Source: Polynucleobacter sp. 86C-FISCH
GTDB lineage: Bacteria > Pseudomonadota > Gammaproteobacteria > Burkholderiales > Burkholderiaceae
Direction: 5' to 3'
NCBI RefSeq assembly: GCF_018882415.1
Contig: NZ_JACVOL010000001.1
Span: 907,531-971,530, forward strand
Length of the DNA stretch: 64,000 nt
A program made the translations under genes and the position numbers. The notes below the pieces were generated by a model that saw nothing but the letters and a program-made list of their open reading frames with translations, was not told the origin of the DNA and searched no databases. Below, piece after piece: positions 1 to 7,118 of the stretch. Within the stretch, counting starts at the first letter, position 1; the number at the start of each line of letters is the position of its first letter.

Positions 1-1042
1 TACCCGTACCCGGCGGACCCTGAATAACCATGTCCTTGCCCGACAGCACCATTTGAATTGCCTCAGTTTGCGAACTGTCAGCATCTACAACATAAACCAA
101 ATCTTTTGGCGTGAAGTAATCATCAATTAATTCATCAGGCGGAACTATTGGCGCATCAGGTTCATCATTACCATTTGGCGGCATTAACAATCTCTGAACA
201 ATTGGATGTTCAAGCAAACTTTTGCCTTGAGGCCAATTTTCAGGATCTAAGTCTCGCCACAACAAAAACTTGTTAAATGAGAAAAAGCCAATTACCGCCT
301 CATTAACTAGAACTTCCCACCGATTCTCTTTAGAAATTGCCTGCCGCACTTGCTCACAATAATCATTAACAGACCAATCATCATCTTCAGGAATATCAGG
401 TAGCTCAATTGAGTTTTGCTCTTTTAGCCATAGCTTCAATGAGATATTCGTAAATAAATCTTCATCACGCGGCTTCAATCTGAACTTATCTTTAGCTCCA
501 TCTCGGACTAGCTCAACAGGAAGCAGTACCAATGGTGCGTATCTTTCAATGTCAGATGTATCGTCCTCGTACCATTTAACAAAGCCAAGAGCGACAAATA
601 GGATATTTACACCCTGTTCTTCTTCATATTCTTGAGCTTCAAAATACAAAGATTTAAGTTTCCTTTGAAGGCTTTCTTTTTCTAGTCTCGTATAGAGCTG
701 ATTTGCTTCAATTACAAGCTCTTCTGGCGCTTCCTCAGCTTCAATTAATTGGCTTTCTTGAACTTCACCAAGGGCATTGAATCCCATGTCACTCTTATTT
801 TTGTGAAGCGAAATGAAAATTGATTCGCCGTTCACATTTGTGAAGCGTATATTTTTAGTCCTACTTGAATTTAGATTTGTACTAATTAATCTATTTCTTA
901 AATTTCTATCAACAAGTCTATCTCTTGCTATTGATAATCGCGCCAATAGTTTATCCACCAATGTAGGAGGTAAATGAGATTTACTTTCTTCATTAGGCTG
1001 ATTGTCTATTTGTCCATTAGAGGAATTTACTTGTTCAGACAT
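1..1042 (-). CDS. DUF4011-type superfamily 1 helicase, N-terminal part
   Basis: The gene reads leftward from an ATG at 1040-1042 and runs off the window after about 347 codons, so only the N-terminal part is visible. I translated it by hand because no closed reading frame covers it. Residues about 38-60 read RDRLVDRNLRNRLIST, which resembles the opening motif of DUF4011 proteins. The last visible residues, VIQGPPGTG, are a Walker A motif of superfamily 1 (AAA_11) helicases, preceded by a Q-motif-like SQTEAIQMVLSG. Known relatives are large (over 1000 residues) and often carry a C-terminal Vsr/DUF559-type nuclease; whether this one does cannot be seen. It is divergent from the restriction enzyme gene with about 113 bp between starts, so it probably belongs to the same defence cluster. 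Confidence 0.75.
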   Translation of the reverse strand, partial: MSEQVNSSNGQIDNQPNEESKSHLPPTLVDKLLARLSIARDRLVDRNLRNRLISTNLNSSRTKNIRFTNVNGESIFISLHKNKSDMGFNALGEVQESQLIEAEEAPEELVIEANQLYTRLEKESLQRKLKSLYFEAQEYEEEQGVNILFVALGFVKWYEDDTSDIERYAPLVLLPVELVRDGAKDKFRLKPRDEDLFTNISLKLWLKEQNSIELPDIPEDDDWSVNDYCEQVRQAISKENRWEVLVNEAVIGFFSFNKFLLWRDLDPENWPQGKSLLEHPIVQRLLMPPNGNDEPDAPIVPPDELIDDYFTPKDLVYVVDADSSQTEAIQMVLSGKDMVIQGPPGTG

Positions 1043-1155
1043 TCACTTTATTAATTAATAACTTACAAAAAATAATAGCATCTATTGCTGTTATTTACGA
1101 CCAATTAATGCCTTGAGTTAGTATTCTTATAGAAATTATTAATTCTGGAGAATTT

Positions 1156-1902
1156 ATGCCTTATGTCTCATTTATCACAGATGAAAGATTTAAAGAAATT
1201 GTGAATGAATTGCTTGCGATTGGTGATGCGGCAAAAATTAAGGCTACCGATGAATTTGATAGAAATGTTATAGATCCATTTTCAATGCTAATGGAGATGG
1301 CTAGCTTCGATATGGATTTTGAAGACTGGGTTAAAAGCGAGAAAAGTCGGCAAGTCCAAAAGTCACTCTCTAATGATATTGGGCTTCTCCATCAAAAAAT
1401 TCTTGGCTCTGTTAATGGCTGGAAAGACTTAAAAACCGGCAATGTTGTCGACTTAGTTAATACCGACCTACAAATTATTGCTGAGGTTAAAAATAAGCAC
1501 AACACAGTAAAAGGCTCCGATAAAGTAGGCACCTATAAGGAGCTTGAGAGCTTAATAATGCCCAAAACAAGCATTTATAAAGACTTCAAGGCCTACTATG
1601 TTGAAATTATTCCCAGCACAGCAAAGGGCTATGAAAAACCCTTTACTCCATCCGATAAGAAAACGGGCACTCAATGTGAGCCCAATCCAAATATTATTCA
1701 AATAGATGGGCTTAGATTTTACAAACTCGTTACAGGGCAAGACGATGCGCTAGAACAAGTTTTCAACGCCTTACCAACTGTTATCAAAGACTGTAGAAAA
1801 TCAGCCTCAATGAGTGGCATTGAAGAAGCTGTTCAATTCTTTAAGTCGGCTTACGTTCCAAAACCACCAAGGACTTCTCGTCGTACAACCCAGAAAGCAT
1901 AG
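1156..1902 (+). CDS. Type II restriction endonuclease, Eco47II/Sau96I-like
   Basis: This 248-residue protein resembles the Eco47II restriction endonuclease family, whose members cut GGNCC. The match rests on family-like stretches: an N-terminal YVSFITDERF, DIGLLHQKILGSVNGW around 74-89 and VVDL-x9-AEVKNKHNT around 97-117. The last stretch supplies a PD-(D/E)xK-type catalytic set, D99, E110 and K112. The start ATG has a good ribosome site (CTGGAGAA) at the normal distance. The gene stands alone on the plus strand and ends inside the 3' end of the converging methyltransferase gene (62 bp overlap). Specificity is inferred from the family, not shown by the sequence. All catalytic residues appear intact. 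Confidence 0.8.
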   Translation: MPYVSFITDERFKEIVNELLAIGDAAKIKATDEFDRNVIDPFSMLMEMASFDMDFEDWVKSEKSRQVQKSLSNDIGLLHQKILGSVNGWKDLKTGNVVDLVNTDLQIIAEVKNKHNTVKGSDKVGTYKELESLIMPKTSIYKDFKAYYVEIIPSTAKGYEKPFTPSDKKTGTQCEPNPNIIQIDGLRFYKLVTGQDDALEQVFNALPTVIKDCRKSASMSGIEEAVQFFKSAYVPKPPRTSRRTTQKA

Positions 1903-3079
1903 CTATTATTGCTTTGCCTATGTGATATCCAAGATTGACTGGCACAGCATTTCCAATTTGTTTGTACTGGGAAGCTGTAGACCCTGAAAACTGCCACTCA
2001 TCTGGAAATGACTGAATACGAGCGTACTCTCTTACATTTAATGGCCTAGTTTCTTCTGGGTGACAGCGTTCAGTTTGTTTTTGTGCCGGGTTACAAGTGA
2101 GCGTTAAAGAAGGCTCATCCCAGGATAACCTTCTAGCCATGCCAGTCTTTCCCCCTCCGAGATGAAAGCTTGCGCCCATATATTTCTTTTGAAGATTAAT
2201 TGGCAAATCACGCCAGTACCCGCCCTGCGGAATTAATTCCATTATTTTCTTCTTGTCAGCGGTATATTTTTGCCCGTCCGCCATTGGCGCATCACGAAGA
2301 GCCTCTCTTATGCTCACTGTGTAATTCTGCTCTCTTGGAAAAGCAATTTGTCGTTTTAAGTCTTTTCTAATTCCAAATATTACTAGTCGCTCTCTTTTTT
2401 GAGCAACGTCAAAATACTGGGCTCTTAAAATTCTATAAGCAACGTCATAGCCAAGCTCGTCAAGGACTTCTAACATTGTTTTTAATGTTCGTCCGTTATC
2501 GTGCTTTTCCAGACCCTTAACATTTTCACCAAGAATTATTTTTGGTTTTATTTCCTTTACTGCTCGAGCATATTCAAAGAATAGAGTGCCTCTTGTATCC
2601 TCAAATCCCATCCTTTTGCCAGCATAGCTAAAAGCTTGGCAGGGAAAGCCCCCCGCAACTACATCGGCTTTGATTTTCTTAAAGTCTACATTTGCGATGT
2701 CATCGTCAACAACATTCCATTTGGGGCGATTAGCTCTTAACGTCTCTACAGCCTTCTTATCAATCTCTACAAGTAGATTACATTCAAGGCCAGCATTGTC
2801 CATGCCTAAAGCCAAACCGCCCGCACCAGCAAACAATTCGACAACGGAGTATCCGGACTTTTTCTTTGCCTTAAGAACTTTGTAGCCTACATCTCCGCTT
2901 CCACTATTTTTAGCCAACAGCCTATCTAGCTCTTTTTTATCAAAGTATCGATGGCCGTTAGGACTCCTGTGAGCTTTAATAAGCCCTTTTTTTTCCCAAC
3001 GGCGGATTGTGTCTAATGAGACGTCTAACTTTTCGCTAGCATCTGAAATTGAAATGTGTGAAGTAGAATTTAAATCCAT
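1841..3079 (-). CDS. DNA (cytosine-5)-methyltransferase with N-terminal MerR-type HTH
   Basis: This 412-residue protein is the modification partner of the adjacent restriction enzyme. The 5mC methyltransferase core carries motif I (ELFAGAGGLALG, 81-92), the catalytic motif IV (GGFPCQAFS, with C147), motif VI (ENVKGL, 185-190), motif VIII (QKRERLVIFG, 227-236), and motifs IX-X ending in QIGNAVPVNLG (374-384). Residues about 9-46 form a MerR/excisionase-like helix-turn-helix (ISDASEKLDVSLDTIRRWEKK), an added DNA-binding domain. Such N-terminal extensions act as transcription regulators in some m5C methyltransferases; here this is an inference. The promoter region carries inverted repeats that could be its operator. 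Its 3' end overlaps the endonuclease gene by 62 bp. Confidence 0.88.
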   Translation of the reverse strand: MDLNSTSHISISDASEKLDVSLDTIRRWEKKGLIKAHRSPNGHRYFDKKELDRLLAKNSGSGDVGYKVLKAKKKSGYSVVELFAGAGGLALGMDNAGLECNLLVEIDKKAVETLRANRPKWNVVDDDIANVDFKKIKADVVAGGFPCQAFSYAGKRMGFEDTRGTLFFEYARAVKEIKPKIILGENVKGLEKHDNGRTLKTMLEVLDELGYDVAYRILRAQYFDVAQKRERLVIFGIRKDLKRQIAFPREQNYTVSIREALRDAPMADGQKYTADKKKIMELIPQGGYWRDLPINLQKKYMGASFHLGGGKTGMARRLSWDEPSLTLTCNPAQKQTERCHPEETRPLNVREYARIQSFPDEWQFSGSTASQYKQIGNAVPVNLGYHIGKAIIAMLSGLYDEKSLVVLERKPT

Positions 3080-3084
3080 TTTTT

Positions 3085-3128
3085 AGTAACCTTTGCCTAA
3101 GCAGTGGTTACTATAATACAGTCACCAC
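3085..3128 (-). promoter_or_regulatory. Candidate promoter/operator of the methyltransferase gene
   Basis: Upstream of the methyltransferase start lie three related arms: AGTAACC (3085-3091), GTGGTTACT (3104-3112) and AGTCACCAC (3120-3128). The last two form a 9-bp inverted repeat with one mismatch and a 7-bp spacer. On the minus strand that spacer region contains TATTAT as a possible -10, with TTATAC 19 bp further upstream as a possible -35. A palindrome inside an over-long spacer is the MerR arrangement and fits the HTH fused to the methyltransferase. Autoregulation is inferred. Confidence 0.4.
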
Positions 3129-3149
3129 CTCAAATTTGTATAAATTATT

Positions 3150-3166
3150 TGTCGTTTAAAACGACA
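3150..3166. promoter_or_regulatory. Palindrome copy 1 of an island repeat (candidate operator)
   Basis: TGTCGTTTAAAACGACA: two perfect 8-bp arms around one base. It sits in the divergent region between the methyltransferase and the secreted-protein gene. The same palindrome recurs at 5349-5365 and 7664-7680, each time ahead of a transcription unit, so it is probably a regulator binding site. Which protein binds it is not known; the WYL regulator at 3857 is the obvious candidate. Confidence 0.55.
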
Positions 3167-3178
3167 TTATTTGATTAA

Positions 3179-3197
3179 AGGCTCATTTAATGAGCCT
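3179..3197. repeat. GCTCA-N5-TGAGC hairpin, copy 1
   Basis: Arms AGGCTCA (3179-3185) and TGAGCCT (3191-3197) with loop TTTAA. It shares the loop-side core GCTCA-N5-TGAGC with hairpins at 3801-3825 and 5380-5412. It lies in the leader region of the gene starting at 3240 and has no U-tract, so a simple terminator role is doubtful. Confidence 0.45.
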
Positions 3198-3239
3198 CCG
3201 CCCCCTTAAATTACTCCTAAGCACCTACAAGGAGAATTT

Positions 3240-3554
3240 ATGAAATATCTAATCAGCCTATTTTTACTGGCACAGGCGGCGCTATACGCACAGAACAGTT
3301 TTTCTCAAGTTACGAATTTAGATAGTTCGCCTTACAACATGAAAAATAGTCCATACAACATGGATAACTCTTCTTCAAACATGCGTAATAGTCCATACAA
3401 CATGGATAACAGCCCAAATAATTTGAGCGCAACGAATGGGATTTACGACAACTCCGGCAATAGGGTTGGATATGAAGTAAAGGCGCCAAGCGGAGTTACC
3501 AACTACTTTGATAATAGCGGCAACCGAATTGGCTACACACCATCGAAGCGATAA
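3240..3554 (+). CDS. Small secreted repeat protein (SPYNM repeats)
   Basis: This 104-residue protein starts with a signal peptide (MKYLISLFLLAQAALYAQ) and has a strong ribosome site (AAGGAGAA). After the cleavage region it has about five 7-residue repeats of the form SPYNMxN (about 28-63). Two copies of a second motif follow, YDNSGNRVGYE and FDNSGNRIGYT, separated by about 24 residues. Short exported proteins with this N/S/P-rich repeat plus NSGNRxGY ending occur in many proteobacteria without known function. It is followed 3 bp later by another small reading frame, and preceded by palindrome copy 1 and hairpin copy 1. Confidence 0.7.
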   Translation: MKYLISLFLLAQAALYAQNSFSQVTNLDSSPYNMKNSPYNMDNSSSNMRNSPYNMDNSPNNLSATNGIYDNSGNRVGYEVKAPSGVTNYFDNSGNRIGYTPSKR

Positions 3555-3557
3555 GTC

Positions 3558-3806
3558 ATGCTTTGTGGAGCAATACTTTTTAGCATTATCTTGCCATTAC
3601 AAATATCAGCACACCAAACAAAACTTGAACCCTTTGTAGTCCAAGCCGTCATAGATACCTCAGTAATTCTTGGCATGCCAGCATCCAAGGCAGCAAAAAA
3701 ATACGCGCAAGAAGTACAAAGATTTGACTTAATTACTACCCAGTCCAATCAAACGATAACGCCCGTTAATTGGAGACGCTTATATTTCAGAACGCATTTT
3801 TACTAG
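3558..3806 (+). CDS. Small hypothetical protein, possibly exported
   Basis: An 82-residue reading frame begins 3 bp after the previous stop, so it would be translated from the same message. The first 18 residues (MLCGAILFSIILPLQISA) look like a signal peptide. The rest has no motif I recognise. There is no clear ribosome site of its own, so it would depend on coupling. The stop codon TAG lies in the left arm of hairpin copy 2. It may be real but could also be a chance frame. Confidence 0.4.
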   Translation: MLCGAILFSIILPLQISAHQTKLEPFVVQAVIDTSVILGMPASKAAKKYAQEVQRFDLITTQSNQTITPVNWRRLYFRTHFY

Positions 3807-3825
3807 CTCACAAAATGAGCTAGTA
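3801..3825. repeat. GCTCA-N5-TGAGC hairpin, copy 2
   Basis: Arms TACTAGCTCA (3801-3810) and TGAGCTAGTA (3816-3825), loop CAAAA, perfect 10-bp stem. It starts at the stop codon of the preceding small gene and lies 31 bp before the WYL regulator gene. A short ATTAAAT follows instead of a U-tract, so termination is possible but weakly supported. Confidence 0.45.
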
Positions 3826-3856
3826 TTAAATCTAATGCGCAAATAAAGGAAGTTAT

Positions 3857-4828
3857 ATGGGTGATATGGAAAGACTACACAAGATCAAATACATGATCCA
3901 GGCGAAACAACATGTGCCACTACAAGAATTTCTTGATGAGCTGGAAATATCAAAAGCAACATTTAAGCGTGACCTTGAGTACTTAAGAAGCCGCATGAAC
4001 GCTCCTATTGTTTATGACAGGTTCCATGGTGGCTACTGCTTTGAGAATCAAACCACGGGTGAGAAGATTGAGCTACCAGGACTTTGGTTTTCCGAGAAAG
4101 AAGCAACGGCGCTCGCCCTAACCCAACACCTTTTATCTGGGCTTGATAAAGGCGGAATCATTGAGCCCCATATTGCCCCTCTCACATCCATTATTGATGG
4201 CATTCTTGGACAAGGGGAAACTCCTGCCAAAGAGCTAAGAAAAAGAATTAAGGTTTTCGGGATGTCTGCTCGCAACAGCGATGTCAAGTGCTTTGAAGAA
4301 ATTGGTGTCGCATTATTAAAACGTAAAAGACTACAAATTAGCTACTACGCACGAAGCACGGATAAAACTACAGAGAGGGAAATATCTCCTCAGCGCCTCA
4401 TTTTCTATAGGGACAACTGGTATCTAGATGCTTACTGTCATCTTCGAAAAGAATTGAGAAGCTTTGCTGTAGATAGTATTAAGGCCGCTCACATTACAAA
4501 TGTGAAGGCGGATGAAATTTCAGATAAACAGTTACATGAATATTTTGCTGATAGCTACGGGATCTTTTCTGGCAAAGCTGGGCAACGAGCCAAGCTGAAA
4601 TTCTCTCCAGAGCGGGCAAGATGGGTAAGTGCTGAGACGTGGCATAGCCAGCAGATTTCCAGCTTTGATAAAGATGGAAATTACATACTTGAGTTTGACT
4701 TTAATCAAGATCCCGAATTAGTTATGGATATTTTGAAACATGGGTCAAGTGTAGAGGTGCTTGCCCCTCAAAGCCTACGCAAAAGAATTAAAGAAGAGCT
4801 AGCAAGAGCATCAAATAAATATGAATAG
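3857..4828 (+). CDS. WYL-domain transcriptional regulator
   Basis: This 323-residue protein has an N-terminal winged helix (about 6-55; VPLQEFLDELEISKATFKRDLEYLR is the helix-turn-helix) and a WYL domain in the middle. The WYL domain shows the hallmark RDNWYLDAYCHLR around 187-199 and a preceding ISYYARSTD strand. A C-terminal WCX-like region of about 100 residues follows. This is the YafY/BrxR/CapW-type layout. Such regulators often repress defence genes and respond to a ligand, probably a nucleic acid, through the WYL domain. The gene has a good ribosome site (AAGGAAG) and is followed 7 bp later by a gene of unknown function, so the two are likely an operon. It is the best candidate to bind the island palindromes, but that is inference. 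Confidence 0.85.
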   Translation: MGDMERLHKIKYMIQAKQHVPLQEFLDELEISKATFKRDLEYLRSRMNAPIVYDRFHGGYCFENQTTGEKIELPGLWFSEKEATALALTQHLLSGLDKGGIIEPHIAPLTSIIDGILGQGETPAKELRKRIKVFGMSARNSDVKCFEEIGVALLKRKRLQISYYARSTDKTTEREISPQRLIFYRDNWYLDAYCHLRKELRSFAVDSIKAAHITNVKADEISDKQLHEYFADSYGIFSGKAGQRAKLKFSPERARWVSAETWHSQQISSFDKDGNYILEFDFNQDPELVMDILKHGSSVEVLAPQSLRKRIKEELARASNKYE

Positions 4829-4835
4829 GAACTAA

Positions 4836-5330
4836 ATGAGAGAACCATCACAGCTTTTAACTAAGGAGTCTCCAAGGCAAATTATTTTTGAGGACTTTAA
4901 ATTAGATTTGCCAATAACCGGTGGATGGGGCTACGACTTTGAAAGTGCCTGCGTTATTGATAAAAATGATTCCACAGTAAGTAAAGCAATCCCATTTAAT
5001 GGCGTAAGCATTGAATATGTTTTTGTCGAAAAGCGCATTTATGAAGAAATGATTATTTTTCGTCAAGCGAATGAAAAATACTCTGGCATCAGATGGGAAC
5101 TTAAAAACCAAGAGTTACTTTTTAAAGATGAAAAAGCCTATGACAAACTTATTTTCAATGTTATCGGCTTTACAGATGAAGTTTGGGATGAATTAACAAG
5201 GCGATTTGAAGAAATTAAAAATAGCGGGAAAGTGGAGCTCATGCCCGAACTTGACGCCTACAGGGAATCAAGGGCTTATCGATTTACAAAAGAATTCTAT
5301 TTCGACATCACTAGTTTTTATGGGCAATAA
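4836..5330 (+). CDS. Hypothetical protein, partner of the WYL regulator
   Basis: This 164-residue protein is not one I recognise. It begins 7 bp after the WYL regulator stop, so it is probably cotranscribed and could be the protein whose level that regulator controls or senses. It has no signal peptide, membrane segment or cysteine cluster; it is rich in charged residues with alternating strand-like and helical stretches (EVWDELTRRFEEIKN near 120-134). Hairpin copy 3 and palindrome copy 2 lie directly downstream. Confidence 0.6.
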   Translation: MREPSQLLTKESPRQIIFEDFKLDLPITGGWGYDFESACVIDKNDSTVSKAIPFNGVSIEYVFVEKRIYEEMIIFRQANEKYSGIRWELKNQELLFKDEKAYDKLIFNVIGFTDEVWDELTRRFEEIKNSGKVELMPELDAYRESRAYRFTKEFYFDITSFYGQ

Positions 5331-5348
5331 GAACCGTTCTTTACTCTT

Positions 5349-5365
5349 TGTCGTTTAAAACGACT
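5349..5365. promoter_or_regulatory. Palindrome copy 2 of an island repeat (candidate operator)
   Basis: TGTCGTTTAAAACGACT: same as copy 1 except the last base, leaving perfect 7-bp arms GTCGTTT and AAACGAC. It lies in the gap before the gene starting at 5457, about 90 bp upstream of that start. Confidence 0.55.
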
Positions 5366-5379
5366 TCTTTAGCAATCCC

Positions 5380-5412
5380 CATTCACAAGCTCATTATTTG
5401 AGCTTGTGAATG
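5380..5412. repeat. GCTCA-N5-TGAGC hairpin, copy 3
   Basis: Left arm CATTCACAAGCTCA (5380-5393), loop TTATT, right arm TGAGCTTGTGAATG (5399-5412): a perfect 14-bp stem. It separates the WYL operon from the next gene and would hide a GTG codon at 5406. No U-tract follows. Confidence 0.5.
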
Positions 5413-5456
5413 CCCATAATTTAATCAAAGAATCTAATTCATTGATTGGGGGTGTT

Positions 5457-5819
5457 ATGAGAGATTACACATATTTGAGTGGCGCACGTTTTACTGTGGC
5501 AAATCTATTTCGCAGCCTACGCTTTGATATTGATAGGCTCGATATGAGCTGGGTAGATGGGGAGAAACCAGAATTCACGAGAGGCCTGCGTGTCGTAGAT
5601 AACGATGACGTTAATACCGTTACTGTTGATGGCGAAGATGGCGACAACTTAATCTATAGCCTCACTTATATCTTTAGCAAAGAAGATGGGGCGGATAACT
5701 TTAGGATTGCCACGGATGAATATCTAAAAATTGCTCTAGAAACTAAAGAGTTTTTAGTAACAAACCAAAAAAAAGATCCTCAAGGAAAGCCTGAGGCAGC
5801 AGAGTCGGTAATTCATTGA
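5457..5819 (+). CDS. Hypothetical protein
   Basis: This 120-residue protein is unrecognised. I place the start at the ATG at 5457 because a G-rich ribosome site (TTGGGGGT) precedes it; a GTG 51 bp upstream in the same frame lies inside a 14-bp hairpin and looks unusable. The protein is acidic in the middle (VDNDDVNTVTVDGEDGDN) and has no signal peptide or membrane segment. It is the first gene after palindrome copy 2 and is followed after about 53 bp by the gene at 5873. Confidence 0.55.
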   Translation: MRDYTYLSGARFTVANLFRSLRFDIDRLDMSWVDGEKPEFTRGLRVVDNDDVNTVTVDGEDGDNLIYSLTYIFSKEDGADNFRIATDEYLKIALETKEFLVTNQKKDPQGKPEAAESVIH

Positions 5820-5872
5820 TACATAAATCAACCTGAAATACACAATAACTTAGTTAGAAGGGGGGTTCTAGT

Positions 5873-6169
5873 ATGTCAAAAATTAAAAAGGGAACACTTT
5901 GTATCATTATTGGCGGGTGCCCGGAGAACATTGGGATGCTTGTTGAGGTTGTTGCGCATCTTGGTAGGCATGATGGTCGTGAGGATGCGTACGAAATCAA
6001 AACGATTACCGGCAGGAAATTCAACCAAATGTGGCGAGGCACCTCTTTGGTGAAAGGCTTTTCAACAGTAGCCATTACAGATAGGCATAAGCTACGTCCG
6101 CTAGAAGATGGTGAACCGCCTAACAGCGAGCTATTGGTAGAAGATAAAGAACTTTTATTTAATACTTAA
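5873..6169 (+). CDS. Hypothetical SH3/KOW-like small protein
   Basis: This 98-residue protein begins IKKGTLCIIIGGCPENIGMLVEVV, which reads like a small beta-barrel of SH3/KOW type (hydrophobic strands with GG and NxG turns); this is a fold guess only. The ribosome site is an unusual run of six G (AAGGGGGG) about 8 bp before the ATG, similar to the G-run ahead of the previous gene. It converges with the HD-domain gene, sharing 15 bp at the 3' ends. Confidence 0.55.
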   Translation: MSKIKKGTLCIIIGGCPENIGMLVEVVAHLGRHDGREDAYEIKTITGRKFNQMWRGTSLVKGFSTVAITDRHKLRPLEDGEPPNSELLVEDKELLFNT

Positions 6170-6622
6170 ATCAAAAGCGTAATCAATCATTTCAGAGGCA
6201 ACTTCTGAAATGAATTTTGGGGAGGGAATAATGCCCACCCTTCCCAAATCTAACCTATCCGAATCCCAACATGTTTGGATGGTTGCGTTAGTTGAAATAT
6301 CACCACCCGAGTGGTGTCGTATAGCAAAGCACAAGTCGTCCAACTGATTGCCATTAAGATGAAATAAGTTGCCATTCATTCCATAAGCAAACTCTGCCCC
6401 ACGCTCACCGTGCTTTATATCTCTACCCTCATCAAAGCGGCAGCTGTCGTGTAGAAAAGCAAATAGCTCAACAACTAATAAATCAGCTTCACGCCTTTGA
6501 GCAATGTACTTACCATGATGAAATACCCTAGCCCAGTGGTTGGCGCCATGTAAGCCATGCCAATCAATCTTAAATTGATTACGAACATGCTCAATAAGAT
6601 TGTTGCGGTTGTATTCAATCAT
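6155..6622 (-). CDS. HD-domain (predicted metal-dependent phosphohydrolase) protein
   Basis: This 155-residue protein carries the HD superfamily metal set: H29, the H58-D59 doublet (FLHDSCR), H71 in DIKHGERGAEFA, H103/H104 in IRHHSGG, and D120 in CWDSDRLDL. The family hydrolyses phosphate esters such as nucleotides or second messengers; the substrate here is unknown. It is the third gene of a minus-strand operon, starting 7 bp after the stop of the DUF6998-like gene. Pairing with a nucleotidyltransferase suggests opposing nucleotide chemistry, which is inference. Confidence 0.75.
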   Translation of the reverse strand: MIEYNRNNLIEHVRNQFKIDWHGLHGANHWARVFHHGKYIAQRREADLLVVELFAFLHDSCRFDEGRDIKHGERGAEFAYGMNGNLFHLNGNQLDDLCFAIRHHSGGDISTNATIQTCWDSDRLDLGRVGIIPSPKFISEVASEMIDYAFDLSIK

Positions 6623-6629
6623 TTGAGAA

Positions 6630-7118
6630 TTAAACGATCTTTTTGGCGGCAGCCTTAACTGCTTCAGTAATTGGAAGATTCCATTTATTTTCAGGCGGCT
6701 TCATCTTACGATACTGAATGAATTGCTCCCAAGTTAACTCATAAATTGAATCAAGTGTGTAATCTTTATTAAATCGAACAAGAATTAGATATTCGAAATA
6801 GACCTTGCCGTCATCCTCAGTTGGCAGGCTCGCAAATACACCCGTTCCATTTCCTGAGGTTGCCTTAATTGCGTATCGCTCGCCCTTATTGCTAGTGGCA
6901 TCGATATTTTTCGTGCTCTTAATATTAAGCTGGAGATTGGGTAATTTAGGATTCTTCTGATACGCATTGGCCGCCAAATACTCGCCTAACTCACCTATAA
7001 GATTATTAGTTCTAATTATTCCTCGCGCCTTTAACTCCTTAAGGATGGAAGGATAAAGCTCTATGATTTCAAAGTCGGAAAGCTCAGATAGATTAGTTTT
7101 ATTTGTCATATGCTTCAT
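6630..7118 (-). CDS. DUF6998-like protein (possible PD-(D/E)xK nuclease fold)
   Basis: This 162-residue protein contains LIGELGEYLAANAY (40-53), then NIDATSNKGERYAIKATSG (71-89), and later YFEYLILVRFNKDYTLDSIYELTWEQF. This pattern matches what I remember of DUF6998, a family compared with restriction-endonuclease-like folds; E43 or E46, D73 and K85 would be the catalytic candidates, but the E/Q before I-K is replaced by alanine, so activity is uncertain. The start ATG overlaps the stop of the nucleotidyltransferase gene (ATGA, 4 bp), indicating translational coupling. It probably works together with that enzyme. Confidence 0.6.
   Translation of the reverse strand: MKHMTNKTNLSELSDFEIIELYPSILKELKARGIIRTNNLIGELGEYLAANAYQKNPKLPNLQLNIKSTKNIDATSNKGERYAIKATSGNGTGVFASLPTEDDGKVYFEYLILVRFNKDYTLDSIYELTWEQFIQYRKMKPPENKWNLPITEAVKAAAKKIV

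Noticed and set aside
5406..5456. GTG start giving a longer 137-residue version of the gene at 5457
   Set aside because: The codon lies inside the right arm of a perfect 14-bp hairpin and lacks a ribosome site; the ATG at 5457 has one.
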